From: JBEGHD01 sp049334165 | GTDB lineage: Bacteria > Bacteroidota > Bacteroidia > Flavobacteriales_D > Sanyastnellaceae | Direction: 5' to 3' (one strand) | NCBI GenBank assembly: GCA_049334165.1 | Contig: JBEGHD010000013.1 | DNA: 64,000 bases | Shown here: positions 25,713 to 33,813 of the stretch, piece by piece | How positions within the stretch are numbered: position 1 is the first letter of the stretch | Layout of the letters: every line of letters begins with the position of its first letter | Notes under the pieces: model-generated | What the model saw: the letters and a program-made list of their open reading frames with translations, nothing else | Told to the model about the DNA's origin: nothing | The model's database searches: none | Program-made: the position numbers and the translations under genes

Positions 25713-26291
25713 TTATCTATTGAAAGATAGCCTTAAAACAAAATAGGAAAGAGTGTCGTTGAGAGCGTCTATTGAGAATTCGATAGGGGATTCAGATTTT
25801 TTTGCCATGGTGAGGAATCCGAGTCCAGCACCACCTTTGGTGCTAAATTCCTCATTACAAAGCGTTTCTATGTAGAGTTTTCGGAGCTCACTTCTGCTGA
25901 GCTTGTTCATCGCCTCAATCTTTTTTCTGATTGGATTGGCCTCTTCGTTTAAGATGAGGTTGCCGGCAATAATTTGAAAATGTTCCGTGGAGGAGTTAAT
26001 TATAAGTGTGTTGTGAGGACGACCCTCCTTGTCTTTTGCCGAATGAACTGTGCCGTTTTGAAGAACTTCGATTAGCACACTACAAATGCGCTTCATGATT
26101 TTGCGCTTGCCTCCAGATTCTAAAATTCCCTCCTCCACCAGTTCCAGTGTAGAGTCCACCTTTCTGGTGCTGAACGAGCCTTGATAAGAAAAGATGATTT
26201 TGTGAGGGTGCTCAGATTCAAAGTTTTGAGCATACAACTGTTCTATAACGGCAGCGAGATCTGGCAATGTGTAATCCGAAATAGAACTCAT
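25713..26291 (-). CDS. SiaB-like (HATPase-fold) protein kinase
   Basis: The 192-residue product resembles the SiaB family of histidine-kinase-fold proteins: an N-terminal helix with HKIIFSYQGSFS, an N-box-like segment LIEVLQNGTVHS near residue 75 and a G-box-like GGAGLGFLTMAKKS near 153. SiaB-type kinases phosphorylate anti-sigma-factor-antagonist-like partners in aggregation or cyclic-di-GMP control. No such partner or PP2C phosphatase is adjacent here. The gene stands alone between the MORN operon and a region of about 310 bases without a gene. Confidence 0.72.
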   Translation of the reverse strand: MSSISDYTLPDLAAVIEQLYAQNFESEHPHKIIFSYQGSFSTRKVDSTLELVEEGILESGGKRKIMKRICSVLIEVLQNGTVHSAKDKEGRPHNTLIINSSTEHFQIIAGNLILNEEANPIRKKIEAMNKLSRSELRKLYIETLCNEEFSTKGGAGLGFLTMAKKSESPIEFSIDALNDTLSYFVLRLSFNR

Positions 26292-26602
26292 GACAAGGTT
26301 ATATAATTTGCGACAAAGTTAGTAAAAATACGACTAATCCCTTGAAAAACCAGACGAATGACGTTAAAAAGTCGGTAAATGTCTGATTTCAATCGCTTAA
26401 AATTTGCAAGCTTATCAAAAGTACTGGATCGATTGGATTTTCGGCTGTTTTCGATTGCTAGTTTTGAACACAATTGTGTAGATAAGATCCGATTACTTGA
26501 TTCAAAACGAGAAGATTGTGATAGGTTTTTAATTGTAAAAAGGCTCCGAAGTCACATGGTTATTGTGAAATCGGAGCTCTTGAATTCCTGCAGATCAACT
26601 TG
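26292..26602. other. Intergenic region, 311 bases
   Basis: This stretch holds the upstream region of the leftward SiaB-like gene and, at 26537-26578, a terminator for the small gene to the right. Short open frames exist on both strands, but none has a believable start, composition or recognisable product. I see nothing else. Confidence 0.5.
26537..26578 (-). terminator. Rho-independent terminator, leftward
   Basis: On the minus strand GCTCCGA and TCGGAGC (26571-26577 and 26543-26549) form a 7-bp stem, extended inward by TCACA/TGTGA, and are followed by a run of five T. It ends transcription of the small gene at 26603-26836. Confidence 0.75.
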
Positions 26603-26836
26603 TTAGAGTTTTCTGAAAGATTGTTCGGGGACAATGTATTGACCGTCAGGTTTTTTGATCATATTATAGAATTCCTGGCAGAGGTAATTAATAGGTTTTC
26701 TAAATGGACGGTTGTGCAAGTAGCAATCCCACACTTCGAGTGCCATCTTCTTGGTCACATTCCAGGCGTAGGTATTGTATCCGTTCGGTCTTGAAAAAGA
26801 ATCGATGTATCGTTTGGCGTCTGCGATTGTGTACAT
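26603..26836 (-). CDS. Small hypothetical protein
   Basis: The 77-residue product starts MYTIADAKRYIDSFSRPNGY and is rich in aromatic and basic residues; no signal peptide or membrane segment is visible. I do not recognise a family. Support for it being real is the regular amino-acid composition and the well-formed terminator directly after its stop. It lies downstream of the WYL regulator on the same strand, about 95 bases away. Confidence 0.5.
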   Translation of the reverse strand: MYTIADAKRYIDSFSRPNGYNTYAWNVTKKMALEVWDCYLHNRPFRKPINYLCQEFYNMIKKPDGQYIVPEQSFRKL

Positions 26837-26931
26837 AGCGTATCGTTTTTAATTGTTTGACGATACGAAGTACCAATTGCGGTTCGTAATCTATTTACGG
26901 ACCTTCAGAAAAATCCATAGCTATCAGTATA

Positions 26932-27948
26932 TCAATAAATAGAGATGGCTTTTTTATGCTCTTTAATCAGTCTCTCACGGAGCTCACTGGGCTCTTTCAC
27001 CTTAACTGAGCTACCGAAACTCAGCAGCTGCTGAACAAGTTCAAAAGTGATGAGTGCGTGCAGAGAGATGGTAATTCCTATGGAATCTTCGTTTATCACC
27101 TGCTGAGAGTGGTGAAGCGGACTGCTCAGAATGTATTTTCCCTGAACGGGTGCAAACTCGAGAACGATATCTTCGGGTTCTTTGCCGCCTTCGGTGATAC
27201 CTATACTGTGGCGAAAAAAGCGATCCGCGTTGAAGCTTTTCATTACTTCGAATTTTTGATCACCCACATCCAAATTGCTCAACCTGTCTAGCCCGAAAGT
27301 GAGAAAGTCTTCGCGTGCTGGTGAGTAACCAATCACGTACCATCTGTTGCGGTATTCCTTTAGGAGGTATGGATCGAGGTGATAGCTTTTCAACTCGTCC
27401 GTAGAAAACTTTTGATAGTTGAATTTTACGGATTTTCTGGACTTTATGGCATCGAGTAGGGGAGCGAGAAACTCCGTTCCACCTACTTCCGGGGCTTGTT
27501 CGAACTGGACATACTTACCAATAGCTGCGTCCTGCACATCCGGTGAAATCTTGAGGCGATCGGTGATTTTGCCAATGGCATTTCCAAATTGACTGAAAAT
27601 GGGCATATCTCTAAACTGCTCAAGCGTGTTTACTGCAAAGCGAATGGCGTTGAGGTCTTCATCGTTGAGAGAGATATTCTGAATGGTGTATTCAGGGTCT
27701 TCGTAGTAGTAGCCTCGCTCCTGCGGATTGTAGGCTATGGGGGCATAGAACCCCAGCTCCGATTCGTTTTTCATGGCCCACATGTCTTTTTCGATGGTGG
27801 AGATGGAGACATTCTCTCCGGAACTGCCAAAAAGCGATTCTTCACATGCTTCGCGAAGATCCTCTTTAGAAGGAAAAGGCCGTGCGGAGTTTGTCAGGCA
27901 ACGATCGATAATGCGGTAGCGGAGGAGGGCGTATTTGTTTGCAGCCAT
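26932..27948 (-). CDS. WYL-domain transcriptional regulator
   Basis: The 338-residue product has an N-terminal winged-helix-like region (LLRYRIIDRCLT, then STIEKDMWAMK at about 50-60) and a WYL domain whose core is seen in DPYLLKEYRNRWYVIGYSP at about 217-235, followed by FGLDRLSNL. WYL regulators bind nucleic-acid or nucleotide ligands and control diverse genes, including DNA-damage and defence functions. The neighbour in the opposite direction starts 82 bases away, so the two may share control. No defence genes are adjacent. Confidence 0.85.
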   Translation of the reverse strand: MAANKYALLRYRIIDRCLTNSARPFPSKEDLREACEESLFGSSGENVSISTIEKDMWAMKNESELGFYAPIAYNPQERGYYYEDPEYTIQNISLNDEDLNAIRFAVNTLEQFRDMPIFSQFGNAIGKITDRLKISPDVQDAAIGKYVQFEQAPEVGGTEFLAPLLDAIKSRKSVKFNYQKFSTDELKSYHLDPYLLKEYRNRWYVIGYSPAREDFLTFGLDRLSNLDVGDQKFEVMKSFNADRFFRHSIGITEGGKEPEDIVLEFAPVQGKYILSSPLHHSQQVINEDSIGITISLHALITFELVQQLLSFGSSVKVKEPSELRERLIKEHKKAISIY

Positions 27949-28030
27949 CGTGTTAAATGAATTTTCTTTGAAATGCTAAATTTGAAAAGGTAAGCGAAAA
28001 AAAGAAATCTAACGGATAGTCAGAAAAGTA

Positions 28031-28735
28031 ATGGCAGGAAGAAGAGCGAGGAAAAGAAAGAGGAGAATAAACTGGCTATTTTTTTCGGCTATGTTTTTTG
28101 TTGTCCTTTTGGTCTTCGCCTGGCAGGCCTTCCAGCAAAATCGCAAAGAGGAATTGAGGCGAAAGCTTCAGCGTGAAATGCAATCGGACATTGGACAACT
28201 CGAGCTGGCAGAGAGAAACTATGGTGAATTGGTAACTAAAATTGCCAAGGAAAAGAGTTTGCCCCGTGAGTATTTTATGGCACTGATTGTTCTTGAGTGC
28301 AGTGGCCGCAATCCTGCGGGAACCAGATTCGAACCCGTAGTTTATCGAAGGCTTCAAAACCTGAAATCCGGAAAGAGGAAAAAGCTTGAGGACCTCAGAA
28401 AAGCGGATGTCGCCAACTCAACAGATGCCGCTCTGAAAAACCTCGCCACTTCCTGGGGCCCTTTTCAGCTCATGGGCTATAAGTGCATCGGCTTGGGAAC
28501 CAACATAGCAGACATAAGAGGGGAAGAGGCAGTGAAATATGGAATAGAGTGGATCGAGCAAAATTATGGGCATTCACTCCGCGAGAGGGAGTTTAAAGAC
28601 GCATTTCATTTGCATAACACCGGGAGAAAATACCCGCTTTTCGGAAAGCCTTTTACTCATGATCCTCTTTACGTTGAAAGAGGTCTGAAGTACATGGATT
28701 ATTTCGCTACAGCTACAATTTCCACAGACGATTAA
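28031..28735 (+). CDS. Membrane-anchored muramidase-like protein
   Basis: The 234-residue product has a very basic start (AGRRARKRKRR), one membrane segment (about residues 15-33, WLFFSAMFFVVLLVFAW), a short helical spacer and a lysozyme-like domain. The latter resembles the N-acetylmuramidase family: MALIVLECSGRN with a candidate catalytic Glu, TRFEPVVYRR, and SWGPFQLMGYKCIG near residue 143. It would cut peptidoglycan from a membrane-tethered position in the periplasm. It is divergent from the WYL regulator. Catalysis is inferred from motif resemblance only. Confidence 0.7.
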   Translation: MAGRRARKRKRRINWLFFSAMFFVVLLVFAWQAFQQNRKEELRRKLQREMQSDIGQLELAERNYGELVTKIAKEKSLPREYFMALIVLECSGRNPAGTRFEPVVYRRLQNLKSGKRKKLEDLRKADVANSTDAALKNLATSWGPFQLMGYKCIGLGTNIADIRGEEAVKYGIEWIEQNYGHSLREREFKDAFHLHNTGRKYPLFGKPFTHDPLYVERGLKYMDYFATATISTDD

Positions 28736-28742
28736 AATCAAA

Positions 28743-28771
28743 ATGGCCCCACCGGAAACCGGCAGGGCCAT
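28743..28771. terminator. Stable hairpin after the muramidase-like gene
   Basis: ATGGCCC (28743-28749) pairs with GGGCCAT (28765-28771), with CCGG/CCGG inside. It starts 8 bases after the upstream stop codon. T-rich sequence follows only on the minus strand (TTTTGATTTT), so it may be a terminator without a tail for the rightward gene or a backup one for the leftward hsp20 gene. Confidence 0.5.
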
Positions 28772-28910
28772 AATGAAAACAAAATCGTCAAATCAGCTAA
28801 TCGCCTCAATGATCACTTTTAGAACAGTGACCACGCAGTGTTGTTCAACCAAATCAAAAAAAGATTAAACACGCCTGTAGTTTTGATCTGTATCCCCTTT
28901 GAATACTAGG

Positions 28911-28951
28911 CTAAAAAGAAATCCGAAACCGTGGGTAACGATTTCGGATTT
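28911..28951 (-). terminator. Terminator of the hsp20 gene
   Basis: On the minus strand AAATCCGAAA and TTTCGGATTT form a perfect 10-bp stem (28942-28951 with 28919-28928) followed by TCTTTTTAG. It lies 24 bases after the hsp20 stop codon. Confidence 0.8.
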
Positions 28952-28975
28952 GTCATTCATTCACAAAAAATGAGA

Positions 28976-29422
28976 CTAGGCTACTTCGATTCTTTTCTTC
29001 TTTTCTTCGAGTTTTTTAGTGTCGCGAGGAATTTCAATTTTCAGTATCCCATCGTGATAATTGGCTTTGATCTTTTCCTCATCAATATCTTCAGGAAGAT
29101 TGAAGGAGCGGGAAAAGCTTTCAAAGCGATATTCCTGATGTTTGAAGTTTTCTTGTTCTTCTGCGTTTTCCATTGTTTTCTCAACTGACAAAATCAATTG
29201 ATTGTCTTCAACCTCTACATTGAAGTCTTTTTTGTCGTAACCAGGAGCGGCAAGCTCAACAGTGTATTGATTTTCTTCTTCTCGGATATTGGCCTTTGGT
29301 GTACTGGCGTTCATCAGTCCAAAACCGCCAGAGCCTGTTACGTTCTTATCCAGGAAATCATCGAAAAACACATCAAACAATGAAGGTTTTGTGGGTCTGT
29401 TTCTGAATTTTACAAGTGACAT
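28976..29422 (-). CDS. Hsp20/alpha-crystallin small heat-shock protein
   Basis: The 148-residue product carries an alpha-crystallin domain (about residues 45-135): NIREEENQYTVELAAPGY, then VEVEDNQLILSVEK and YHDGILKIEIPRD, ending with an IEVA tail. Small heat-shock proteins hold unfolding proteins for other chaperones. The N-terminus FDVFFDDFLDKN is typical of Bacteroidota members. It is a single-gene unit with its own terminator. Confidence 0.94.
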   Translation of the reverse strand: MSLVKFRNRPTKPSLFDVFFDDFLDKNVTGSGGFGLMNASTPKANIREEENQYTVELAAPGYDKKDFNVEVEDNQLILSVEKTMENAEEQENFKHQEYRFESFSRSFNLPEDIDEEKIKANYHDGILKIEIPRDTKKLEEKKKRIEVA

Positions 29423-29624
29423 AGTTTCTTATTTTTTAGGGTTTTCAATTCTGTTTGACCAATCCTTTTCAACTCAAATGCCAAAAGACAAATTCATGTT
29501 CGATCTCAATTTCACTGTGTCAAAATGACCTTAAACAACTGAAAAACAGACATTAAGGCAGTTTGCAATTGTCCGGGACTGAATTTTTGACAGATTTTAA
29601 GAGATCAATATTCAACTTTTATTT

Positions 29625-29632
29625 TAGCTTTG
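29625..29632 (+). promoter_or_regulatory. Promoter -7 box for the membrane protein/regulator pair
   Basis: TAGCTTTG matches TAnnTTTG and lies 18 bases before the ATG at 29651. A -33 element at the usual spacing is not clear. Confidence 0.5.
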
Positions 29633-29650
29633 TAACACAAAGTACTTTCT

Positions 29651-30289
29651 ATGGATAAATCAAACGAACTAGAAAAATTGGATGAGATCCGCACGTTGAT
29701 GATGCGTTCCTCCAGATTTATTTCACTTAGCGGATTGTCGGGAGTTGTTGCAGGACTGACTGCTCTGTTGGGAGCCGCTGCCGCGTACTTCTATTTGGAC
29801 ATGGCTAAGCCTCTGTTGTCTCAGAGGTATTCAATTGTAGATAGTTCAGGAATAAACTGGACATCCGATGCGCTTTGGTTTTGCCTGATTGATGCTGCTC
29901 TTGTGTTGCTTATTTCTTTGACTGCCGGGATGTATCTGACCAGAAAGAAAGCAAAAAAAGATGGACAACAGCTTCTGGGAGGACCTGCAAAGCGACTCGC
30001 GGTAAGCTTGCTAATTCCGCTTGCTGCAGGGGGTGCGTTTTGTATGATTCTTCTTTACCACGGATGGGTTGGATTGATTGCGCCTTCGATGCTCATCTTT
30101 TATGGATTAGCTCTGGTAAGCGGAAGTCACTATACGCTCAACGAAGTACGCTATCTCGGAATTTTGGAGATTATTCTCGGCATCGCAGCCACTGCAGTAA
30201 TTGGCTATGGCTTGCTGTTTTGGGCCATTGGTTTTGGGGTGCTGCACATTTTATACGGAATTGTAATGTATGTTCGCCACGAACAATGA
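29651..30289 (+). CDS. Integral membrane protein paired with a regulator
   Basis: The 212-residue product has a short charged N-terminus and about five to six hydrophobic segments (starting near residues 28, 74, 113, 137 and 170). I do not recognise a named domain. Its stop overlaps the start of the downstream winged-helix regulator (ATGA), so the two are translationally coupled. The regulator may control this gene pair or the DUF4173 gene that follows. The membrane location is clear; the role is unknown. Confidence 0.8.
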   Translation: MDKSNELEKLDEIRTLMMRSSRFISLSGLSGVVAGLTALLGAAAAYFYLDMAKPLLSQRYSIVDSSGINWTSDALWFCLIDAALVLLISLTAGMYLTRKKAKKDGQQLLGGPAKRLAVSLLIPLAAGGAFCMILLYHGWVGLIAPSMLIFYGLALVSGSHYTLNEVRYLGILEIILGIAATAVIGYGLLFWAIGFGVLHILYGIVMYVRHEQ

Positions 30290-30585
30290 AAAAGTATCTG
30301 GCTAGATTAAATAAGGCTTTTGAAAACCGCGTGCGGCTGGGCATCATGAGCGTGCTGGTGGTGAATGACTGGGTGGAGTACAGCGAATTGAAAGAAACGC
30401 TCGACCTTACTGATGGAAACCTGGCGAGTCATATCAGTAATCTGTCCAAAAAGAACTATGTGGAAGTCAGAAAGCGATTCGTGAAAAACAAGCCCAATAC
30501 AGCTTACCGGGCAACTCAGGAAGGTAGAAAGGCCTTTTCTGATCACCTCGATGCCCTCGAAAAATTATTGAAAAGCAACAAATAA
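30286..30585 (+). CDS. Winged-helix transcriptional regulator (MarR/ArsR-like, HTH_34 type)
   Basis: The 99-residue product is a single winged-helix domain: RVRLGIMSVLVVNDWVEY, then ELKETLDLTDGNLASHISNL as the recognition helix region and a wing (KRFVKNKPNTAYRATQEGRK). The ATG at 30286 overlaps the TGA of the upstream gene. A longer frame starting at 30040 reads the membrane gene out of frame and is not plausible. It probably acts as a small dimeric repressor or activator of the local genes. Confidence 0.85.
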   Translation: MKKYLARLNKAFENRVRLGIMSVLVVNDWVEYSELKETLDLTDGNLASHISNLSKKNYVEVRKRFVKNKPNTAYRATQEGRKAFSDHLDALEKLLKSNK

Positions 30586-30629
30586 TATTTTTTTGAAAAT
30601 ACACTTTGAAAAACAAAGCACTTTGAAAA

Positions 30630-32123
30630 ATGAAAAAAGTTAATCCATTTCTGATTGTCCTTGTCTTCACGATTCTACATTATCTGATGTTTTATGGAGA
30701 ATCAGACGGCCTCAATACACTGATCTACTCTTCTGGCATTTTCGGTTATCTGTTTTTGAGAGATCGACAAATGCCCGAACTACCTCAACTGATTCTAATC
30801 TGTTGCCACGGATTTGCTGCTCTTGGAGTGGTGCTCGTGAATTCTTCATGGAGCATTTTTATGTATGTGCTCACTTTTAGCTTTGCTCTGGCCAGCTACC
30901 ACGAGGGAGAAAGAAAGTCTATGATTTTTCTCTTTCCATCGATTCTTGTCAATTTGCTGGTTTCTCCATTTCGCACCTTAACTCTTCCAAAGCTTCCAAA
31001 TCGTTTGTCTGGTAAGTCAGGCAAAAGAAAGTTTGCTATTAAGGTAGCGATTGTTCCGATTGTAATTGTCGGCTTTTTTACGATTCTCTACTCTGCCGGC
31101 AATCCGGTATTTGGTAGCTGGGTCGAGGCTGTAGTGGAAGATGTGGCAGTTTTCATCGAGAAGAAATTAGAGAACCTTTCCTTTTTGAAATTCTTGTTTT
31201 TGATTCTCGGATTTTGGATAGGCAGCTTTGCCATCGTTTATGGAGGAATCAAAGTTTTTGGTGGATTTGACAGTCAGTTAAAGCTGAACCTGAAAAGGAT
31301 CAGAAAGCCAAAGCAAAGTGCTCTCTTCAATAAAATTACGGACCTGAAAAAGGAGTATTTAATCGCTCTGCTTGTCTTCGGTGCAATGAATTTTTTATTG
31401 CTGATCATAAACACAATTGATGTCTCGTGGGTGTGGTTTTCGTTCGACCGGAGTGATGTCGAAAATCTGTCGCAGTTTGTTCACGAAGGGACCTACATTT
31501 TGATTTTGAGCATTCTGGTTTCCATGACTCTGATTTTGTTCTACTTCAGAGGAAATCTCAATTTTTATCCTGAAAACAAGAAGCTCAGGGTTCTCGCAGG
31601 GTTGTGGCTCCTTCAAAACTTCATTTTGGTCATTTCAATTGCAATCAGAAACTGGCACTATATCGCAGCTTACAATGCAATTACCTACAAAAGAATCGGT
31701 GTTTTCGTCTTTTTGATTCTGGTAATCATCGGGTTGGTGACCGTCTACTTCAAGATCAAAAACAAACAAACGATCACTCAAGTAGTTAGGGTCAACTTTT
31801 TGTCGGTTTTCACTGTGCTCTCACTTCTTTCTGTTTTTAACTGGGATGGTGTGATTGCCCGCTACAATTTGTCTGCAGCGCCCCCTGAAGAAATAAACTA
31901 CAATTACTTACGTAGACTTTCCGTTGGAGCACTTCCAGCAATTCATGATCATGCAGAAATGCTGCTTGAAGAGGGGGGAGAAATGAATCGTGAAAGAGCT
32001 TTGGAGCTAAAGCATCATATTCGATACAAGGTGTCAGGGCGCATCAACAGGAACAAATCCGAGAGTTGGGTTTCCTGGAATTTGCGAGACTATCGACTCT
32101 CAAAACTGAACTACGATGAATAG
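30630..32123 (+). CDS. DUF4173-family membrane protein
   Basis: The 497-residue product has many hydrophobic segments (about 11-12) and resembles the DUF4173/DUF4153 family: FVHEGTYILILSILVSMTLI, FRGN, and YIAAYNAITYKRIGVFVFL toward the C-terminus. These proteins are often encoded beside small winged-helix regulators, as here. The C-terminal 90 residues are soluble. The function is unknown. It starts 44 bases after the regulator and overlaps the next gene by 8 bases, so the four genes at 29651-33066 look like one operon. Confidence 0.8.
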   Translation: MKKVNPFLIVLVFTILHYLMFYGESDGLNTLIYSSGIFGYLFLRDRQMPELPQLILICCHGFAALGVVLVNSSWSIFMYVLTFSFALASYHEGERKSMIFLFPSILVNLLVSPFRTLTLPKLPNRLSGKSGKRKFAIKVAIVPIVIVGFFTILYSAGNPVFGSWVEAVVEDVAVFIEKKLENLSFLKFLFLILGFWIGSFAIVYGGIKVFGGFDSQLKLNLKRIRKPKQSALFNKITDLKKEYLIALLVFGAMNFLLLIINTIDVSWVWFSFDRSDVENLSQFVHEGTYILILSILVSMTLILFYFRGNLNFYPENKKLRVLAGLWLLQNFILVISIAIRNWHYIAAYNAITYKRIGVFVFLILVIIGLVTVYFKIKNKQTITQVVRVNFLSVFTVLSLLSVFNWDGVIARYNLSAAPPEEINYNYLRRLSVGALPAIHDHAEMLLEEGGEMNRERALELKHHIRYKVSGRINRNKSESWVSWNLRDYRLSKLNYDE

Positions 32124-33066
32124 AGTTTCCATTCGTTTTCTGGCGGCTATGATTTTGCCATTAGTCTTCACCATTTGGTTGATTTTGCCAGATGAGCTTT
32201 TTATCATCAGTCTGGCCAAGGCTTTTCTGTTTCAAGCTCTCACTGCACTGCCTATCCTGGCTTTGATTTTTCTTTTGTTCAAATGGAAAGGCCTGGCTGC
32301 AGGCTGTTTTTTGTCGTCCCTGATTTTATTGCAATTCATGATTCCTTTCGTTTCAAATGATCAAACTGACTTTTCTCCAAAGGATTCGCTAAAGGTAGCT
32401 CAGTTTAATTTGAAGCGAAACAATCAGAGCTACGAGAAAGTAGTAGAGATGATAAAAGACAATGAGGCGCAACTCGTGAGCGTTCAGGAACTCGACAGCC
32501 AATGGATGAGAAGGTTGGAAGCCGGATTGAGAAAAGAATACCCATGGAGCTATGGACTGCCAGATGAAAGTGGATTCTATGGTGTAGCCGTTTTTTCCAA
32601 ACGTCCAGCTACTTTCAAAAAATCAGAAATGGTAGGTCTGGAGAACATCGAGGGAACTATCGAACTGCCGACAGGAGAGGTGCATTTTTTATCAAGTCAT
32701 TTGCACGTACCTACCACCCCGCTCAATTATAAATTGAGAAACCAGCATTTAAGAATGATTGCCACTTGGGCAAAGGAGAAGCAAGGTCCGGTAGTTACGT
32801 TTGGCGATTACAACACAGTCTCCTGGGACAGCAATCTCAAAAGCCTCGAAACCGAAGCTAATTTGTCGAGAGCTTCAGGAGGCTGGATTCCCACTTATCC
32901 GGCAAATATTTTTCCGCTGATTCCGATTGATCAAATTTACTACAGTGAAGGGTTTGCCTGTGCATCAATGAAAGGACTATCGATTCCGGGTTCGGACCAC
33001 AGAGGAGTGATGGCTACCTTAGCAATTAAATCGCATAGAACCCAAAGTGCTGAGCAATCCAGGTGA
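32116..33066 (+). CDS. Membrane-anchored endonuclease/exonuclease/phosphatase-family protein
   Basis: The 316-residue product has two or three N-terminal membrane segments (residues 8-75) and then an EEP-fold domain: VAQFNLKRNN, the metal-binding Glu in SVQELDS, HLHVPT, FGDYNTVSWD and the C-terminal GSDHRGVMA. The active site would face the periplasm. Similar proteins act on phosphodiesters or lipids; the substrate is unknown. It overlaps the DUF4173 gene by 8 bases, and its 3' end overlaps the convergent DUF554 gene by 41 bases. Confidence 0.85.
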   Translation: MNRVSIRFLAAMILPLVFTIWLILPDELFIISLAKAFLFQALTALPILALIFLLFKWKGLAAGCFLSSLILLQFMIPFVSNDQTDFSPKDSLKVAQFNLKRNNQSYEKVVEMIKDNEAQLVSVQELDSQWMRRLEAGLRKEYPWSYGLPDESGFYGVAVFSKRPATFKKSEMVGLENIEGTIELPTGEVHFLSSHLHVPTTPLNYKLRNQHLRMIATWAKEKQGPVVTFGDYNTVSWDSNLKSLETEANLSRASGGWIPTYPANIFPLIPIDQIYYSEGFACASMKGLSIPGSDHRGVMATLAIKSHRTQSAEQSR

Positions 33067-33724
33067 GTAAGACTGCCATTACCAAAGCTGGTAGCATGTT
33101 GATGACTCTGATTTTTTTGAGATCGAGAATGGAAATCCCGAGGCCAACGAGCATAATTCCGCCACTTGCAGAGAGCTCGTCAATCATTTCAGGAGAAAGA
33201 AAATCTTTGAAAAACTCAGCACCGAGCGTGAGTCCGGCCTGATAGAGAAATAGTGGAATTATTGAAAAAATGACTCCTCGTCCGAAAGCTGAAGCCAGGG
33301 CAATTGAGGAGAAAAGGTCCATCAAGCTCTTGGTGAGAATTGTGTCGCGCTTGCCGGTGAGTCCCTCTTCAAAGGTGCCGATGACTGTCATCGAGCCTAC
33401 GCAAAAAAGCATGAATGCTGTCACTAAACCCTGGGTAAATTTGTCATCATTTTTAGCGGTGCGATTTTTCAGTTTGTCACTCAGGTTGTTAATTCTGTTT
33501 TCCAATCTCAGGGCTTCTCCAATTATTCCACCGGTTAGTAAACCAAAAATCAGGATGAGGTAGTTGCCGGATTTCATGGCCATCGAAATGCCGATAAAAA
33601 TCGTGAACAGCCCGAGCACCTGAAAGATGATGGAGGTGTATTTCTCGGGCAATCTCTTATTGAGCAACAGACCAATGGTGGCTCCTAGAGCTACGGTTCC
33701 GGTATTTACTAAAGTTCCTATCAT
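33026..33724 (-). CDS. DUF554-family membrane protein
   Basis: The product has 232 residues from the ATG at 33724 (MIGTLVNTGTVALGATIGLL), the usual DUF554 start. About seven hydrophobic segments follow, with the family's FCVGSMTVIGTFEEGL near residue 108 and ASGGIMLVGLGISIL near 193. The function is unknown; a transport role has been suggested for the family. It ends inside the convergent EEP gene (41-base overlap) and diverges from tgt across an 89-base gap. Confidence 0.9.
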   Translation of the reverse strand: MIGTLVNTGTVALGATIGLLLNKRLPEKYTSIIFQVLGLFTIFIGISMAMKSGNYLILIFGLLTGGIIGEALRLENRINNLSDKLKNRTAKNDDKFTQGLVTAFMLFCVGSMTVIGTFEEGLTGKRDTILTKSLMDLFSSIALASAFGRGVIFSIIPLFLYQAGLTLGAEFFKDFLSPEMIDELSASGGIMLVGLGISILDLKKIRVINMLPALVMAVLLTWIAQHFGFYAI

Positions 33725-33784
33725 CGGTTCAAAATCGTCCGAAAATAGCAAAAATCGAGGTTGCCACCACCGCAGTTGAATTCC

Positions 33785-33792
33785 GTACTTTT
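33785..33792 (+). promoter_or_regulatory. Promoter -7 box for tgt
   Basis: TACTTTTG matches TAnnTTTG, 21 bases before the tgt ATG. A TTG lies 22 bases upstream of the box, slightly beyond the usual 19-base spacing. Confidence 0.5.
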
Positions 33793-33813
33793 GCCACCGT
33801 CAAAGCCACAAAT

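Noticed and set aside
26288..26606. Short open frames on both strands near 26.4 kb
   Set aside because: They overlap each other, have no plausible signal, domain or start context, and one crosses a clear terminator.
30040..30285. Long N-terminal extension of the winged-helix regulator
   Set aside because: It reads the upstream membrane-protein gene in another frame. The ATG at 30286 gives a complete domain and an ATGA overlap.
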